A DNA stretch of 64,000 bases from Ascarosepion bandense (lineage: Eukaryota; Mollusca; Cephalopoda; Sepiida; Sepiidae). A program made the translations under genes and the position numbers. The stretch lies in assembly GCA_037127315.1 (NCBI GenBank), contig JBBBDQ010000403.1, forward strand, positions 894,501 through 958,500, given 5' to 3'. Numbering within the stretch: position 1 is the first letter of the stretch; each line of letters opens with the position of its first letter. The notes under the pieces are model-generated. The model was not told the origin of the DNA. It did no database searches and saw nothing but the letters and a program-made list of their open reading frames with translations. This document shows positions 30,510 to 39,904 of this stretch, piece after piece.

Positions 30510-31610
30510 ATTTGAATATCTAGAAAATGTATTAACAGAGAATAGAAAATGCGATACCAAATCCAAAGATGCATTAAGATATGCATTTAAAAGGTTACGT
30601 AAAGTAAGAAACAGGAAAATTTCATTGGAAAAAAAAGAAAAGAGTATCTGACTGTTATATAATATCGGTCCTCCTATATGGTAGTGAATACACATCACAG
30701 ATGGACAAGTGACTTGAGTCAACAGGAATATGGTTCTACAGAAGGATGCTAAGACTAATATTTAAGACTTACGGCATATCACGTTGAATACACTGGTTCT
30801 CGTTCGATCACCGAAGTTAAGCAACGTTGAGCCTGGTCAATACTTAGATGGATGACCACTTGGGACTACCAGGCGCTGTAAGCGTTCAGTGACGGATATG
30901 CGTTGTGGTGCAGTGGATATCGGCTTGAAAAGAGAAATCAGTGAGCCGAGTTCGAATTCCAGCATTCACTTAAGCACTGGTTCCCTTGGGAAAGGTATTA
31001 ATCCGTCACTTCCCTCCAGTTATGGGTAAAATAACAGGATGTGGTCTGGAGGCAACCCATCTAGTGTTGGTGTCACAATAAAAAATACCCTTGTTAGCCC
31101 TGGCGAAGCATCAAGTATTCAGCTATTTGACAAGATTATGAATTTCGCTACAAAACTGCGCCGGGGTTCCAAATGCACAGGGAATACTGGAGGGGTGTAG
31201 TGAGTTCTATCTAATGGCTGCAAGACGACGACGAAGACTAATATGGAATGAACACGTGAGTAATGACAAAATTTTAAAGAAAATGAAATAAAAAAAAAGA
31301 ATTTATACGTAGCATCAGAAAGAGATGATCGAAATTTCTAGGGCATATAGTGAAGAAAGAGAACTTTGAAAAATTGAAACTCATAGGAGAGATATTGAAG
31401 GTAACAGTGAAAGAAGAAAACGCATAACCTGCCTAACGATCTTGTATAAATGGTTGGCAAAACAACAATAGGGAGATACAAATGACAGTCTATACTGAGA
31501 GCTACAAAGGAAAAGAAAGTGTAAAGAACTATAATCAACCAGTTCCTGAAGAGGCAGGGCACGTAGAAGGAGAATGTATGAACAAGTTCTTATAATCTGT
31601 TGGTGGGGCT
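30510..31610 (+). pseudogene. RTE-like LINE ORF2 C-terminal pseudogene, split by a SINE
   Basis: The left part (30510-30761) translates to VLLYGSEYTSQMDK, then after a shift GIWFYRRMLRLI. The right part (31234-31610) gives LIWNEHVSNDKILKKMK, RKRDDRNF-type, GHIVKKENFEKLKLIGEI, EGNSERRKRITCLTILYKWL and KQQ. Removing the 472-bp SINE and one target-site copy joins MLRL directly to IWNEHVSND in one frame, which supports both annotations. Several stops and frameshifts remain. Same C-terminal family as 14276-14515 and 45700-46115 (minus). Confidence 0.8.
30762..31233 (+). repeat. 5S rRNA-tRNA composite SINE, copy with 3' body type 2
   Basis: 472 bp flanked by AAGACTAATAT at 30751-30761 and 31234-31244. 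The first 120 bases are 5S rRNA-like (ACGTTGAATACACTGG, AAGTTAAGCAACGTTGAGCC, ATGACCACTTGGGACTACCA, GCGCTGTAAGCG). Then comes a tRNA-like region shared with SINE A (GTGGTGCAGTGGATATCGG; B box GAGTTCGAATTCC) to CCCTTGGGAAAGGTATTAAT. The 3' body (GGAGGCAACCCATCTAGTG ... GCGCCGGGGTTCCAAATGC ... AAGACGACGACG) is unlike the other copies. The ACG-type tail suggests mobilisation by a different LINE. Confidence 0.88.
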
Positions 31611-31687
31611 AAGAACATGCAGATTGCATCGACGGCAGAAGGCTACGATCTCTCAAAAAAAAAAAAACAACTTTTAGATAGATTATT

Positions 31688-31905
31688 GACATTGTTCTGA
31701 CTGTTGTCCTCATCTTTATTGCCACATTGATATTCACGACATTTCAGCCGTTGTACGCTCCGTACTTCTTCAGGTGACTGAAATTTTGACCAGAACCTGG
31801 TGTATGTTGTTCTCGTTCTATGAGCCATGCCACTTCCGGATGTTTTAGTTATCGCCCTATAACTCAACTCTCTAAGTTTTTCGCTCACCACTGCAAATTT
31901 AGTTA
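31688..31905 (-). mobile_element. Hammerhead-like SINE/Penelope-like tail, copy 2
   Basis: Minus strand: AACTTAGAGAGTTGAGTTA, CATGGCTCATAGAACGAGAA, then the motif at 31732-31777 with an intact CTGAAGA core, GAA, and TCAC/GTGA able to form stem I. It ends in GGCAATAAAGATGAGG. Stem II is rearranged (GTACG/CGTAC hairpin). The tRNA-like head is missing. Confidence 0.55.
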
Positions 31906-31909
31906 ACCT

Positions 31910-32480
31910 AAATTCTATTATTTAACAGGTTTAAAATCAGTCGCTGATACCAACGAACAAGACAATTCTAGGCGTAATATAATTTTATATTATTTTTTTT
32001 AAGTTTAATTTAAAATAGTCCTTGAAGAATACTTTCTCTTGCTGCCAACTTCTCTTGATCAGACTGATCTTGACTCGATTTCACACAGAATTTCCTACAC
32101 GTTCAGATTACAATGCCGTGCCAAAAGGCATTGACTAGGTGCCTAGCCTTGTTTGGGTATTCCGGTAGTCTGGCAAAACGCAACAACTTCACGTGGAATC
32201 GATTCCAGAAATGTTCGGAATACTTACTGATTGATGTTTAGAAATGTTGTTTCGGTAGTTGTCCAGAGTTTTCCGGAATTTATAAGTGCGGAATCGTACT
32301 TGCAAGTAGATCTCCCTTCCCGTTCATGAATCGCCAATTGTACATAGTAAAAAACACCATTTGTTCGAAGTCTTTAAAATGCTCCTCAAACAAATTAAGA
32401 AAACAATAAAGAAATTAGCAGAAGTACTTTTCAATCACATTTACACATTTAATGTAACATATATTACAGAGAGATTACTA
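31910..32480. other. No gene recognised
   Basis: No supported feature. About 32150-32290 is less AT-rich, with repeated TTCCGGAAT-type words. Confidence 0.4.
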
Positions 32481-32484
32481 CTTC

Positions 32485-32544
32485 GCCGACTGACGCCAAA
32501 TCGGTCGGGTTTCGAACCTGGGTTGTGTAGCAATCGGAGTCTAA
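32485..32544 (+). other. Decayed tRNA-like/B-box sequence upstream of the hammerhead
   Basis: On the minus strand this reads as a B-box-like CCAGGTTCGAAACCC with flanking dyad. It directly precedes the plus-strand hammerhead at 32545, so the two may belong to one small element. Confidence 0.3.
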
Positions 32545-32588
32545 CCGTACTGATGAGCTGTGATACAGCGAAACAGATCTGTCTGCGG
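32545..32588 (+). ncRNA. Hammerhead ribozyme motif, apparently intact
   Basis: All core elements are present. Stem I strand CCGTA (32545-32549) pairs with TGCGG (32584-32588), one G-U. Core CTGATGA is at 32550-32556. Stem II is GCTGT-GAT-ACAGC (32557-32569), five perfect pairs. GAA is at 32570-32572. Stem III is the self-complementary ACAGATCTGT (32573-32582), with C at 32583 as the cleavage-site nucleotide after U. The short palindromic stem III is the form known from Penelope-like and retrozyme hammerheads, which may work as dimers. Activity is inferred, not shown. Confidence 0.75.
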
Positions 32589-32836
32589 ATGATAATAATA
32601 TATATATTAGGTTATAAACTGAAGACTATATTTACACTATTTTATATATATATATATTTTATTTTATATATATATATATATAAACAGGCGGTATAGATAT
32701 AGAATAATACAAAGGAGTCTCCTGTACATAAAGTGGTAGGATAACTCTCTAGGAGAGCTCTAAATATATATGTATATAAATACATATAAAGCAAATATAT
32801 GTAAAAATTAAGACAGACACGTTATTCCGTGGTTAA

Positions 32837-32880
32837 GCAGAAGTATGGGCCTATTTAAGGCAAACCTTCATCAGCTTCGG
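32837..32880 (-). ncRNA. Hammerhead ribozyme motif with mutated G12
   Basis: Minus strand: CCGAAG, CTGATGA, AGG-TTTG-CCT, then TAA instead of GAA (the plus-strand base at 32857 makes G12 a U), ATAGGCCCATA, CTTCTGC. Otherwise it matches the intact plus-strand copy at 35843-35887. G12 is the general base of hammerhead cleavage, so this copy should be inactive. Confidence 0.65.
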
Positions 32881-33009
32881 TCTTTATTGTACAGAAGATT
32901 TTACACGAATGAAATTCACAAATAAAGGCCCCAAACAAAACCAAGAACAGAAAAAAAATAAAAATAAAAATAAAGATCGCTCCCTTAAAAGTGAAAATTA
33001 AAGAAAAAA

Positions 33010-33870
33010 TTCATCAATACATCAGTTAGGGGAATACACACATACATACATATATAAACATATATACACACGCAACATGTAATCAAAGAGCACGCGTAAG
33101 AACGGATGTCAACTCAAAGATACTCTACGTAAGTCAGACTGCTTGCACGTCGATTTGGAAAGTAAAAAAAGGGGTTGGGAGAGAGAGATAGCGTTAAAGA
33201 AAAGGGATGTTTTTATAAGCGTAAACGAAAGGGGAAAGAAGAAGAAAGAAGAGAGGAATAAATTTAAATTTGAAAGAAAAGATGATGGACGAAAATAAAA
33301 AATAAAATAAATAAATAAGTATTATATATTAACGGTGAAAGGATAAGAAATTAGAGTCTAAAACAATTAAGAAAATGAAGAACATTTAAGAAATAATAGA
33401 TAATCAATCCGTTGTAATCACATTTACCACCACACCACTGTATAATCAAAATTATACTAATTATTCAGTCAACAATACAATTATAATACAATATAACGTT
33501 AATAATATAAAAAAACATATATGCTTACACACACATGTAAATACGTACACACACGCATATATATGTACACACATATATAGGAACACACACGTATACACCC
33601 CCCCCCGTAAAAACAAATATATATAAATACAAAATACATATATACACACATATATACATATATATACGCACAACACATACACCCATACTATAATTTTAAA
33701 GGCGAAAAGATAAAAATCTAGTAATTAATAAACAAAAAATAAATAAAAATTAAAAAATAAATAATATCTATAAATATATATACATGTATACATATACATA
33801 TATATATTTTTTAAATAATAATAATAATATATATGTATATATAAAAATATATAAACACCAATTTATTTAC
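33010..33870. repeat. ATAC/ATAT-rich microsatellite patches inside the Penelope-like 3' region
   Basis: ACATACATACATATATA-type runs at 33040-33065, 33520-33690 and 33770-33850, with a CCCCCCC run at 33600. Minus-strand open frames here are low complexity. Confidence 0.7.
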
Positions 33871-34725
33871 TACATGTTCGAATGCAACGAGATAATATCA
33901 GAAAGAATATCTAAAATGGGCCACATATTAAATAAATACATAAATAAATTAAGATAAATACATAAAAATAAATAAATGTAATATAGCTCTATAAGGATAG
34001 GATTTAAACATGAAAACAATACCATAGACATATATAAACCCGTGTATATAATGTCATCGACACATATAACAATAGCGTACAAAAACATAAATATTCCGTA
34101 AGGTAGTGTCCAACAAAAGTTATAATGATGTGTGAAAAGGCCTCAAAGGAAAGAATGAGGGGCTAAAAGTTTAACATAATTTAAAGCGGCTCCTATGTCG
34201 ACATTTAAAAACTAGTTCCTTCCTTAGATTTAGTAGGTCTAATTGATTTTTGTGTTTGATAATGATGATTTTTTTTATCAAGGCTTAGGTAACAGCACTT
34301 TTTGAAGTTGGCGGGTGTGCAAGATCTTTTAACGATTTTCCATTTAATCACAGGGGTTCTTGTCTTTCAATGACCAGAGATATTTGGATAGGGATGTTTG
34401 GGTCATAATACAGGGTTGGAAAAGGAGTGTGAATGGTTGTATAAACGTTGCTTCTAAGCACCTGCTGAAATATCAATGTAGAATTTCTTCAAATTTATAT
34501 TTTTCTTTTGGGTATATCATAGATTGATATACCACCCCTTCTGTCATGCATTCTCCACCTGTAAGACATTCATTTTTAATTCTATAATTGTAGCTAGGTG
34601 TATGATTGTCCTGTCTAGCTGTATTTTTTATGTCTTGTAGATTCCGGGTAACTCGAGAGTTGCTTTGGTTAGGTGTTGTAGAACTAAGTTTAGCTCGACT
34701 AGGAGTTGTTATCATGGCTGAGTTT

Positions 34726-34880
34726 AATCTCAGCCATGATACCATTTACTCAGAGGACTTATTTAGCCTTCAAAATTCAGTTTACGACGAAAAAACTGAT
34801 TTGATATCGATACCAGGAAATCAAAATTTGACTTACATCCATTTATTTTTTTTTTTCAATCTACGGTTTCGCTTTGACTG
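34726..34880 (+). mobile_element. Internal Helitron fragment
   Basis: ATACCATTTACTCAGAGGAC through CTACGGTTTCGCTTTGACTG matches 61315-61465 of the complete Helitron copy. It has neither terminus. A 13-bp perfect inverted repeat (TATCATGGCTGAG / CTCAGCCATGATA, 34710-34741) marks its left junction with the Penelope-like relic. Confidence 0.75.
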
Positions 34881-34899
34881 GAAACATTTACATATACAT

Positions 34900-35385
34900 T
34901 TGTGACACATTATTACTTATTAATTTGATGATAAAAGATACAGTGTAACCCTGATATAAGAGATCAGGGGTAGTAGATTTCAGGTTTACAATTTGGTTCT
35001 TATATCTGGATAAAGTTATTCTATTGTGAGAGCTATTATTATATTATTATACTCTCTATATTTTTAGTACACGAATAGCTAATTTTTAGCGTTTTCCTAT
35101 TAAATATTCTATGAAGGGGTTAGAATTGCTAAAATATTTATCTACGAGTTTTAGAAAATATTTACCGATATTAATATTACATAATTTACAAAATGGCGGA
35201 TTGAATCAAATTGCTTTCTTTCTTCTGTTGATCTTATAGGTATTATTATATTTTAAGGATTCGTCATAAAAAAAAAGCGGCTTCTGAAATCCGCTCTTAT
35301 GTAAAGCCTCATATGTTTTTTGTGTGTGTCGAAATTTTTTTGTTTGAAGATAGCCTGCTAATTCTAGTATTAACAGAGTTAGTAA
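34900..35385. other. No gene recognised
   Basis: AT-rich sequence. No supported feature. Confidence 0.5.
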
Positions 35386-35393
35386 TTTGTCTC

Positions 35394-35660
35394 AGTAGAG
35401 CAGAGTTCGAATTCCAGTTGAATTCGTTGCAATCATATACGAGCAAATACCCTTGGGAAAGGTATTAATCCGTCTCTTCCTTCCAGTTATAGGTCAAATA
35501 ACAGGACAGATTGGGTTCTATAGCCTTGGTCGGCAACCAGTCTACCGCAGAAAGCAATAGCAACCTACTGCGGGATAATCTTCTGCCTAGTCAGTCAAGT
35601 CTCTTTCGAGATATGATCGCCCAAAGCGTGTATCACGTATGGCACTTAACTGACTGACAT
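35394..35660 (+). repeat. SINE A (tRNA-derived), 5'-truncated
   Basis: Begins just before the B box (AGAGTTCGAATTCCAG) and continues colinearly to GGCACTTAACTGACTGAC. Confidence 0.88.
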
Positions 35661-35789
35661 GTGAGGGATGGTTGGAATTAACATTGATTTATATAGATGT
35701 TTGATTAAGTTTTTGGTAGGGTCTAAAACTTTTACTCCAGAGGTCGAAAGTCTAGAAAATTAACTATTTTACGGCTAGTATGGATATCT

Positions 35790-35926
35790 AATTTAAAACT
35801 TATTGTGAATTTCTTCTATGTAAAATCTTCTGTACAATAAAGGCGGAAGCTGATGAAGGTTCGCCTGAAATAGGCCCATACTTCCGCTTAGCCATGGAAT
35901 AACGTGTCTGTCTTAATTTTTACACA
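35790..35926 (+). mobile_element. Penelope-like element 3' terminal fragment
   Basis: About 115 bp match the reverse complement of 32797-32915: TGTAAAATCTTCTGTACAAT, then the hammerhead, then CCATGGAATAACGTGTCTGT and AATTTTTACA. It carries only the 3' terminus and no coding sequence. It is in inverted orientation relative to the main relic about 3 kb away. Confidence 0.8.
35843..35887 (+). ncRNA. Hammerhead ribozyme motif, apparently intact (type with minimal stem III)
   Basis: Stem I GCGGAAG (35843-35849) pairs perfectly with CTTCCGC (35881-35887). Core CTGATGA is at 35850-35856. Stem II is AGG-TTCG-CCT with a UUCG tetraloop (35857-35866). GAA is at 35867-35869. Stem III is two pairs, AT-AGGCCC-AT (35870-35879), and the cleavage-site nucleotide is A at 35880 (a UA site). 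Every invariant core base is present. Short stem III forms are characteristic of hammerheads in Penelope-like elements. Confidence 0.8.
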
Positions 35927-35962
35927 CACACACACACACATCTATATATATATGTATATATA

Positions 35963-36336
35963 TTGTATTGAGGCAGCAGATAATTATTGCTATGCGATGA
36001 TAACAGTCACCGAATAGCAGACGCAGGTCGTAAATTAGTAATGCGATACTATGACGTCATACCACGTGAGAGACCGAAATGTTATAGCAATGTTTTATGT
36101 CAACACAAAAAAATATCATATTTGATAATGGATATCATAATGTTAACGTCTCTACAATCACTCTGAAGATGGCTCATGTGAGCCGAAAGCTTAGAATCAG
36201 CGTAATAAAAAAGTATCCACATGTTGGACAATTTTGTCTATTTTCACTAGAAATTAAAGCCAAAATACGATATTTAAAACGGTTCATGATTAAACATAAT
36301 AAACATTCATTGTCTGTTATATTTAACAATATATGT
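35963..36336 (+). mobile_element. Fold-back family, longest linear copy
   Basis: The left end TATTGTATTGAGGCAGCAGA is the inverse of the right terminus of the 41.75-kb copy (TCTGC/TTGCTGCCTCGATACAATA), so the complete element has terminal inverted repeats of about 25 bp. The right part (AAATTAAAGCCAAAATACGA ... CATTCATTGTCTGTTATATT) is shared with 11065-11222 and 41754-42055. The true right end is replaced by a Helitron 5' end at 36339. A hammerhead-like phrase lies at 36150-36190. Confidence 0.6.
36150..36190 (+). ncRNA. Weak hammerhead-like motif
   Basis: CTGAAGA (core with N7 = A), T, GGCTC-ATGT-GAGCC (perfect 5-bp stem II), GAA, AGCTT. Stem I has only about two pairs, so the fold is incomplete. 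Its position inside the fold-back element links that family to Penelope-like 3' ends. Confidence 0.35.
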
Positions 36337-36440
36337 TTATCTAAACTTATTTATAAATGGAACTTTGTATGTGTCTGTGTCTCTGTGTGTGTGTCCGTTA
36401 CCTATAGACATTTATAAATAAGTTTAGATAAACATATATT
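36328..36440. repeat. Perfect 32-bp inverted repeat built on a Helitron 5' end
   Basis: 36328-36359 is the exact reverse complement of 36409-36440, with a 49-base spacer. Each arm holds the Helitron 5' terminus (TCTAAACTTATTTATAAATG) plus 12 bases of the flanking element (AATATATGTTTA). Because flank and terminus are both mirrored, this looks like a fold-back duplication after Helitron insertion. Confidence 0.9.
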
Positions 36441-36452
36441 GAGAGAGAGACA

Positions 36453-36600
36453 TGATTGGGCAGCTTTTCCCGCAGAAGGTTGCCATTACTTTCAACCAAG
36501 GCTATAGAACCCAATCCGTTCTGCTATTTGATCCATAGCTGCAGGGAAAAAGTAGGATTAATACTTTTTTCAAGGGTATTTGCAAAGGAAGAGAATGCAT
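36453..36600 (-). repeat. SINE A fragment, minus strand
   Basis: GACATGATTGGGCAG, CCCGCAGAAGGTTGCCATTA and CCAAGGCTATAGAACCCAAT are decayed 3' and middle parts. It ends near CAAGGGTATTTGC without the head. Confidence 0.75.
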
Positions 36601-36689
36601 CGAATTAAAAAAAATAGATACTGAAACATTTGGTTTCTTGTAAGTCCCAAAATTTTATACACTGATATCTTCAAGGATAAAAGTGTTGG

Positions 36690-36845
36690 TTAAATCCAAT
36701 GACTTAAAGGAGTTGTGAGTTCAATACCTGACTGAACAAAAACTTCAAGGATTAATTTAAAGAAAGATACTGATACTTAATTATGAATTATCATTAAGAA
36801 GAGGCATGGCTCGTTGAACTAGAATTGACACCTATTTAAAAAAAT
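36690..36845 (+). repeat. tRNA-like SINE head, family with hammerhead-like tail
   Basis: AATCCAATGACTTAAAGGAG, TTGTGAGTTCAATACCTG (B box), then AACAAAAACTTCAAGGATTAA matches the head at 1258-1425 and the inverse of 55530-55625. The tail is missing. Confidence 0.55.
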
Positions 36846-36849
36846 AGAA

Positions 36850-37600
36850 TTACTGTCGTGCCCATTCGGAAGACTTAATAAAGAGTGCTTTCCGGTAAGG
36901 TTTGAACCTGCAGACTTTAGCCTGTTCGCCCACATAAGGTTTAGTCTAAAGAATGCCATATCAAATTTGAATTTGAGAAATCTATTTTCGTTTTAATAGA
37001 ATGATTTTATAAATTTTTACTAAACATAGCACTGGCTGTTCGGTCAAGGAATGCCGAATGTTTTCATATTAGGAAGCGGCTAAGAAATATCACATAATTA
37101 CACATTAAAAGACAATCGGCGAAAGAAATTAATAACAATAACAAATTCCTTGTAAATGGTTAAAGAAGTGACCGAAAGCACTAGGGACAATAACTGGTAA
37201 TTTTTTACACTCTCTTACCAAACAGAAAAATGTAAGAATACTAGACAAAAAATGAATATTTGATTAGTAAACCCGAAGTCATGAATATGTCTAGTTGTAT
37301 TCAATAAATCAAGAAAAGTTCAAGTGACTCATCTGGTTGACCAACTCAAGTTTAAAAAAAAAAAATTAATCTTATTTATATTTTTGCATCAAAACGTACA
37401 TTAGGGCCAGATGTTCTCTAAATCTATTGAAGTTATCAGATCTCATATTCTTACTTTTTGAAACAAGTGCAAATTATAACTGACAAATTTGAATTTTTTA
37501 CCATGCCAGGGTTTTGGTAGAAACATCACATTTAAATTCAGAACCAGTTAAAACGTTTTGGTTGTTTTTAATATCTCTCTCACACATGGAACATATTTCG
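36850..37600. other. No gene recognised
   Basis: 36885-36950 has a tRNA-like AAGGTTTGAACCTGCAG on the minus sense, too little to call. The rest is AT-rich. Confidence 0.45.
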
Positions 37601-37605
37601 TTTTA

Positions 37606-37606
<1 letters not shown>

Positions 37607-37691
<85 letters not shown>

Positions 37692-37692
37692 A
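37607..37692. repeat. (CA)n(TA)n(CA)n compound microsatellite
   Basis: About 19 CA units, 13 TA units, then CA again. Confidence 0.95.
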
Positions 37693-37725
37693 TTGCAATA
37701 ACAAAATTACAATAATATTTATTAT

Positions 37726-37730
<5 letters not shown>

Positions 37731-37756
<26 letters not shown>

Positions 37757-37962
37757 ATTTTTTCAATTGGAGTAGATAGACTAAACTATCGCCCGGTTCA
37801 CACTCCACCCACGTCTATTGAACGGGTGAAGAGGCTCATCCCTGGTTTCCTGTTTAGGATGTGGTTTCCGGCTTTCTCTTTTGCAACCTTTTCACTCTTA
37901 CGTGGCCCCCTGCACATCAGTGGCGTTACTGCCTTTCTCGGGGTGATATGATTAAAAAAAAT
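37731..37962 (+). repeat. Repeat family B
   Basis: (GT)n runs directly into TTTCAATTGGAGTAGATAG and a single, complete head and tail: GGGGTGATATGATTAAAAAA. Confidence 0.88.
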
Positions 37963-37965
37963 AGG

Positions 37966-38110
37966 AGGCGCGGTGAATAGAGGCTCTAAGAGTCAGGGAT
38001 CGGAGAGCCGAGTTCGAATTCCAGTCGAGTTCATTACATTCACTTATGTACTAATACCTTTGAGAATGGTATGGATCCATCTCTTCTTGCAATAATGGAT
38101 TAATGAATTC
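37966..38110 (+). repeat. SINE A head, diverged
   Basis: GGCGCGGTGAATAGAGGCTC, B box GAGTTCGAATTCC, then TTCACTTATGTACTAATACC. Decays after TGGATCCATCTCTTC. It sits directly after the poly-A of family B, a preferred insertion position. Confidence 0.65.
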
Positions 38111-38264
38111 AGAATTCAGAAATTCCCGTCGAGTATATAATTATATTCACTTAGTTCGAATTCTGGGTTAATCTATTGCATTTACTTTTGCGTAAAAGTC
38201 ACGAATTTGTATCTTTTACCGTCAACTATTGGTCTTTATTGGCAACCATTACAAGAGATTGCTT

Positions 38265-39063
38265 ATCAGTGCTTATGGTAAGTTAAAAAAAAGAAATTCC
38301 CGCAAAATAGTACAATTTCCCCGCCTCGTTTTGCTAATCATTTGTCTAGCAATTATTTTTTTCTGTACTTGGAGAAAAAGTAATTCTAAAAATAAGTTCT
38401 TGACAAGTTAAATCTAGTCTACACTATCTGCTATCCTGTAATTATGAGAAGAATCTTTTTTAAAAATAATGGGAGAAAATACTTTTGACCTCAGTAGCCT
38501 CCAGTCAGAAATTCAAACTCGCTAATTTACAAGGTTGGTTTGATTGATTAATTTTTTACGGCTTATCAACATGTTGTGGGTTATTTAGATCCGAAACATA
38601 TTTTAGATTGTAAAAATAATAATTTTTTGCAAAGGAATATTACATTAACAATTTATTTTTGAGGAATAACAATGGTTTTTACGCGAGACAAGTCCTACTA
38701 TTTAACCCATATTTGGGGTATTTGGATTCATATCTTTCCAAAGAATATTTGTGCGTAAGTGAATGTATTGTCCAGAATTCGAACTCGGTCTTCATTCCGG
38801 GCCGATATCCATTACACCACCCGCACATTACAAGAGAAAGAAAACTTAATCCCAAAATGTGGAGGAGGCAGCGGGGAATCACGCCATTACTTTGCCAAGA
38901 ATCATCGCAATTTGCATATAATAAAGAGACATCTGTGGAGAGTCATGAACCCTTACGTTTTGAGGAGGAAGTGGCATTAACAAGATCGGTTTAATGAAAC
39001 TTAATAAATATGGCGTGTATTCGGTGGAATTAATATTTATGGTGCATATATTTGCATTTTTGT
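38265..39063 (+). repeat. Paralogous segment, copy 1 (see 50930-52233)
   Basis: Aligns in the same orientation with 50930-52233 over its whole length: CCCGCAAAATAGTAC, CGTTTTGCTAATCATTTGTC, TGTACTTGGAGAAA, TTAGATT/ACATTGTAA, GCAAAGGAATATTACATTAA and GTGGAATTAATATTTATGG. It lacks the 5S-tRNA SINE present in the other copy and so shows the empty site. The part 38690-38835 is an old minus-strand SINE A-like head. Small open frames have no recognisable domain. Confidence 0.8.
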
Positions 39064-39254
39064 TTTTCGTACCGATATGCCAAGATTATCAAAGAAGGAA
39101 TCAGTGTCTGAATATGATTGCTTCATTATCTAAATTAAATTCTTTTCGATGTATTTTAAAAAATCCCATTGATCTCTTATAGGCTCGTGAGTGGAACATC
39201 TTATATTTAATTAATTACATGTAAATACGACTCGCTGGTTTTTTACTGAGAAGA

Positions 39255-39525
39255 TTGGAAATCGGAGTGCCGAGTTCGAATTCCAGTTGAATTCCTTGCA
39301 TTCACTTACGCACAAATACCCTTGGGAAAGGTATTAATCCGTCTCTTTCCTCCAGTTATGGGTTAAATAATAGGACAGATTGGGTTCTATAGCCTTGGTC
39401 GGCAACCAGTCTATCGCAGAAAGCAATGACAACCTACTGCGGGATAATCTTCTGTCCAGTCAGTCATATCTCTTTCGAGACATGATCGCCCAAAGCGTGT
39501 ATCACGTATGGCACTTAACTGAGAA
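39255..39525 (+). repeat. SINE A (tRNA-derived), 5'-truncated
   Basis: From GGAAATCGGAGTGCCGAGTT through the B box to GGCACTTAACTGAG, colinear with the reference copy. Confidence 0.88.
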
Positions 39526-39529
39526 GATT

Positions 39530-39904
39530 GTTATTTCCTGAGTTTGTAGTTTATATTCCTTCTAATCTGATTTTTTCTCTCTTGTTAACATACAAATACA
39601 GCAGTTGTTTTTATAAAATAAAATAATAAAAACAAAACATCTAAATTATAACTTCCCAAATTTGAAGACTTTAAATAGATTTTAACTCATATTGTTGTCA
39701 ACACCCACTTACATCTGGATCATCAACTTCTCTCCCTATTCCCTTTCACTCCCCCACTTGTGGTAGTGATGGAGATAGCTGTGTATCAAAGACAGTCGGA
39801 CAAGGCCAGTGAATTTTATTTTGGTCGCTAACTCTGTGCGACGGAGAAGCGCACACAGAAGTTCATATATATCTTAAATAAACACATACACCATGATAAA
39901 AAAA
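39530..39904. other. No gene recognised
   Basis: 39700-39870 is less AT-rich, but I see no domain or repeat match. Confidence 0.4.

Larger units (their letters stand above)
32797..34720 (-). pseudogene. Penelope-like element, GIY-YIG domain and 3' region
   Basis: Minus strand 34620-34170 translates with frameshifts into NECLTGGECMTEGVVYQSMI, YIDISAGA-KQRLYNHSHSF (normally YIGxTxGxFKxRxxNHxxSF), LSKYLWSLKDKNP, IKWKIVKRSCTPANFKKC and FKCRHRSRFK. This is the CCHH-like and GIY-YIG endonuclease region of Penelope-like retroelements, in order. The 3' part (34160-32797) is AT-rich and microsatellite-laden, and ends with the hammerhead-like motif at 32837-32880. The reverse transcriptase is missing: at 34720 the element meets a Helitron fragment. 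Stops make it inactive. Confidence 0.78.

Noticed and set aside
38659..38994. 111-codon open frame as a host gene
   Set aside because: It overlaps an old SINE A-like head and the paralogous copy at 51.9 kb is not open in the same frame.
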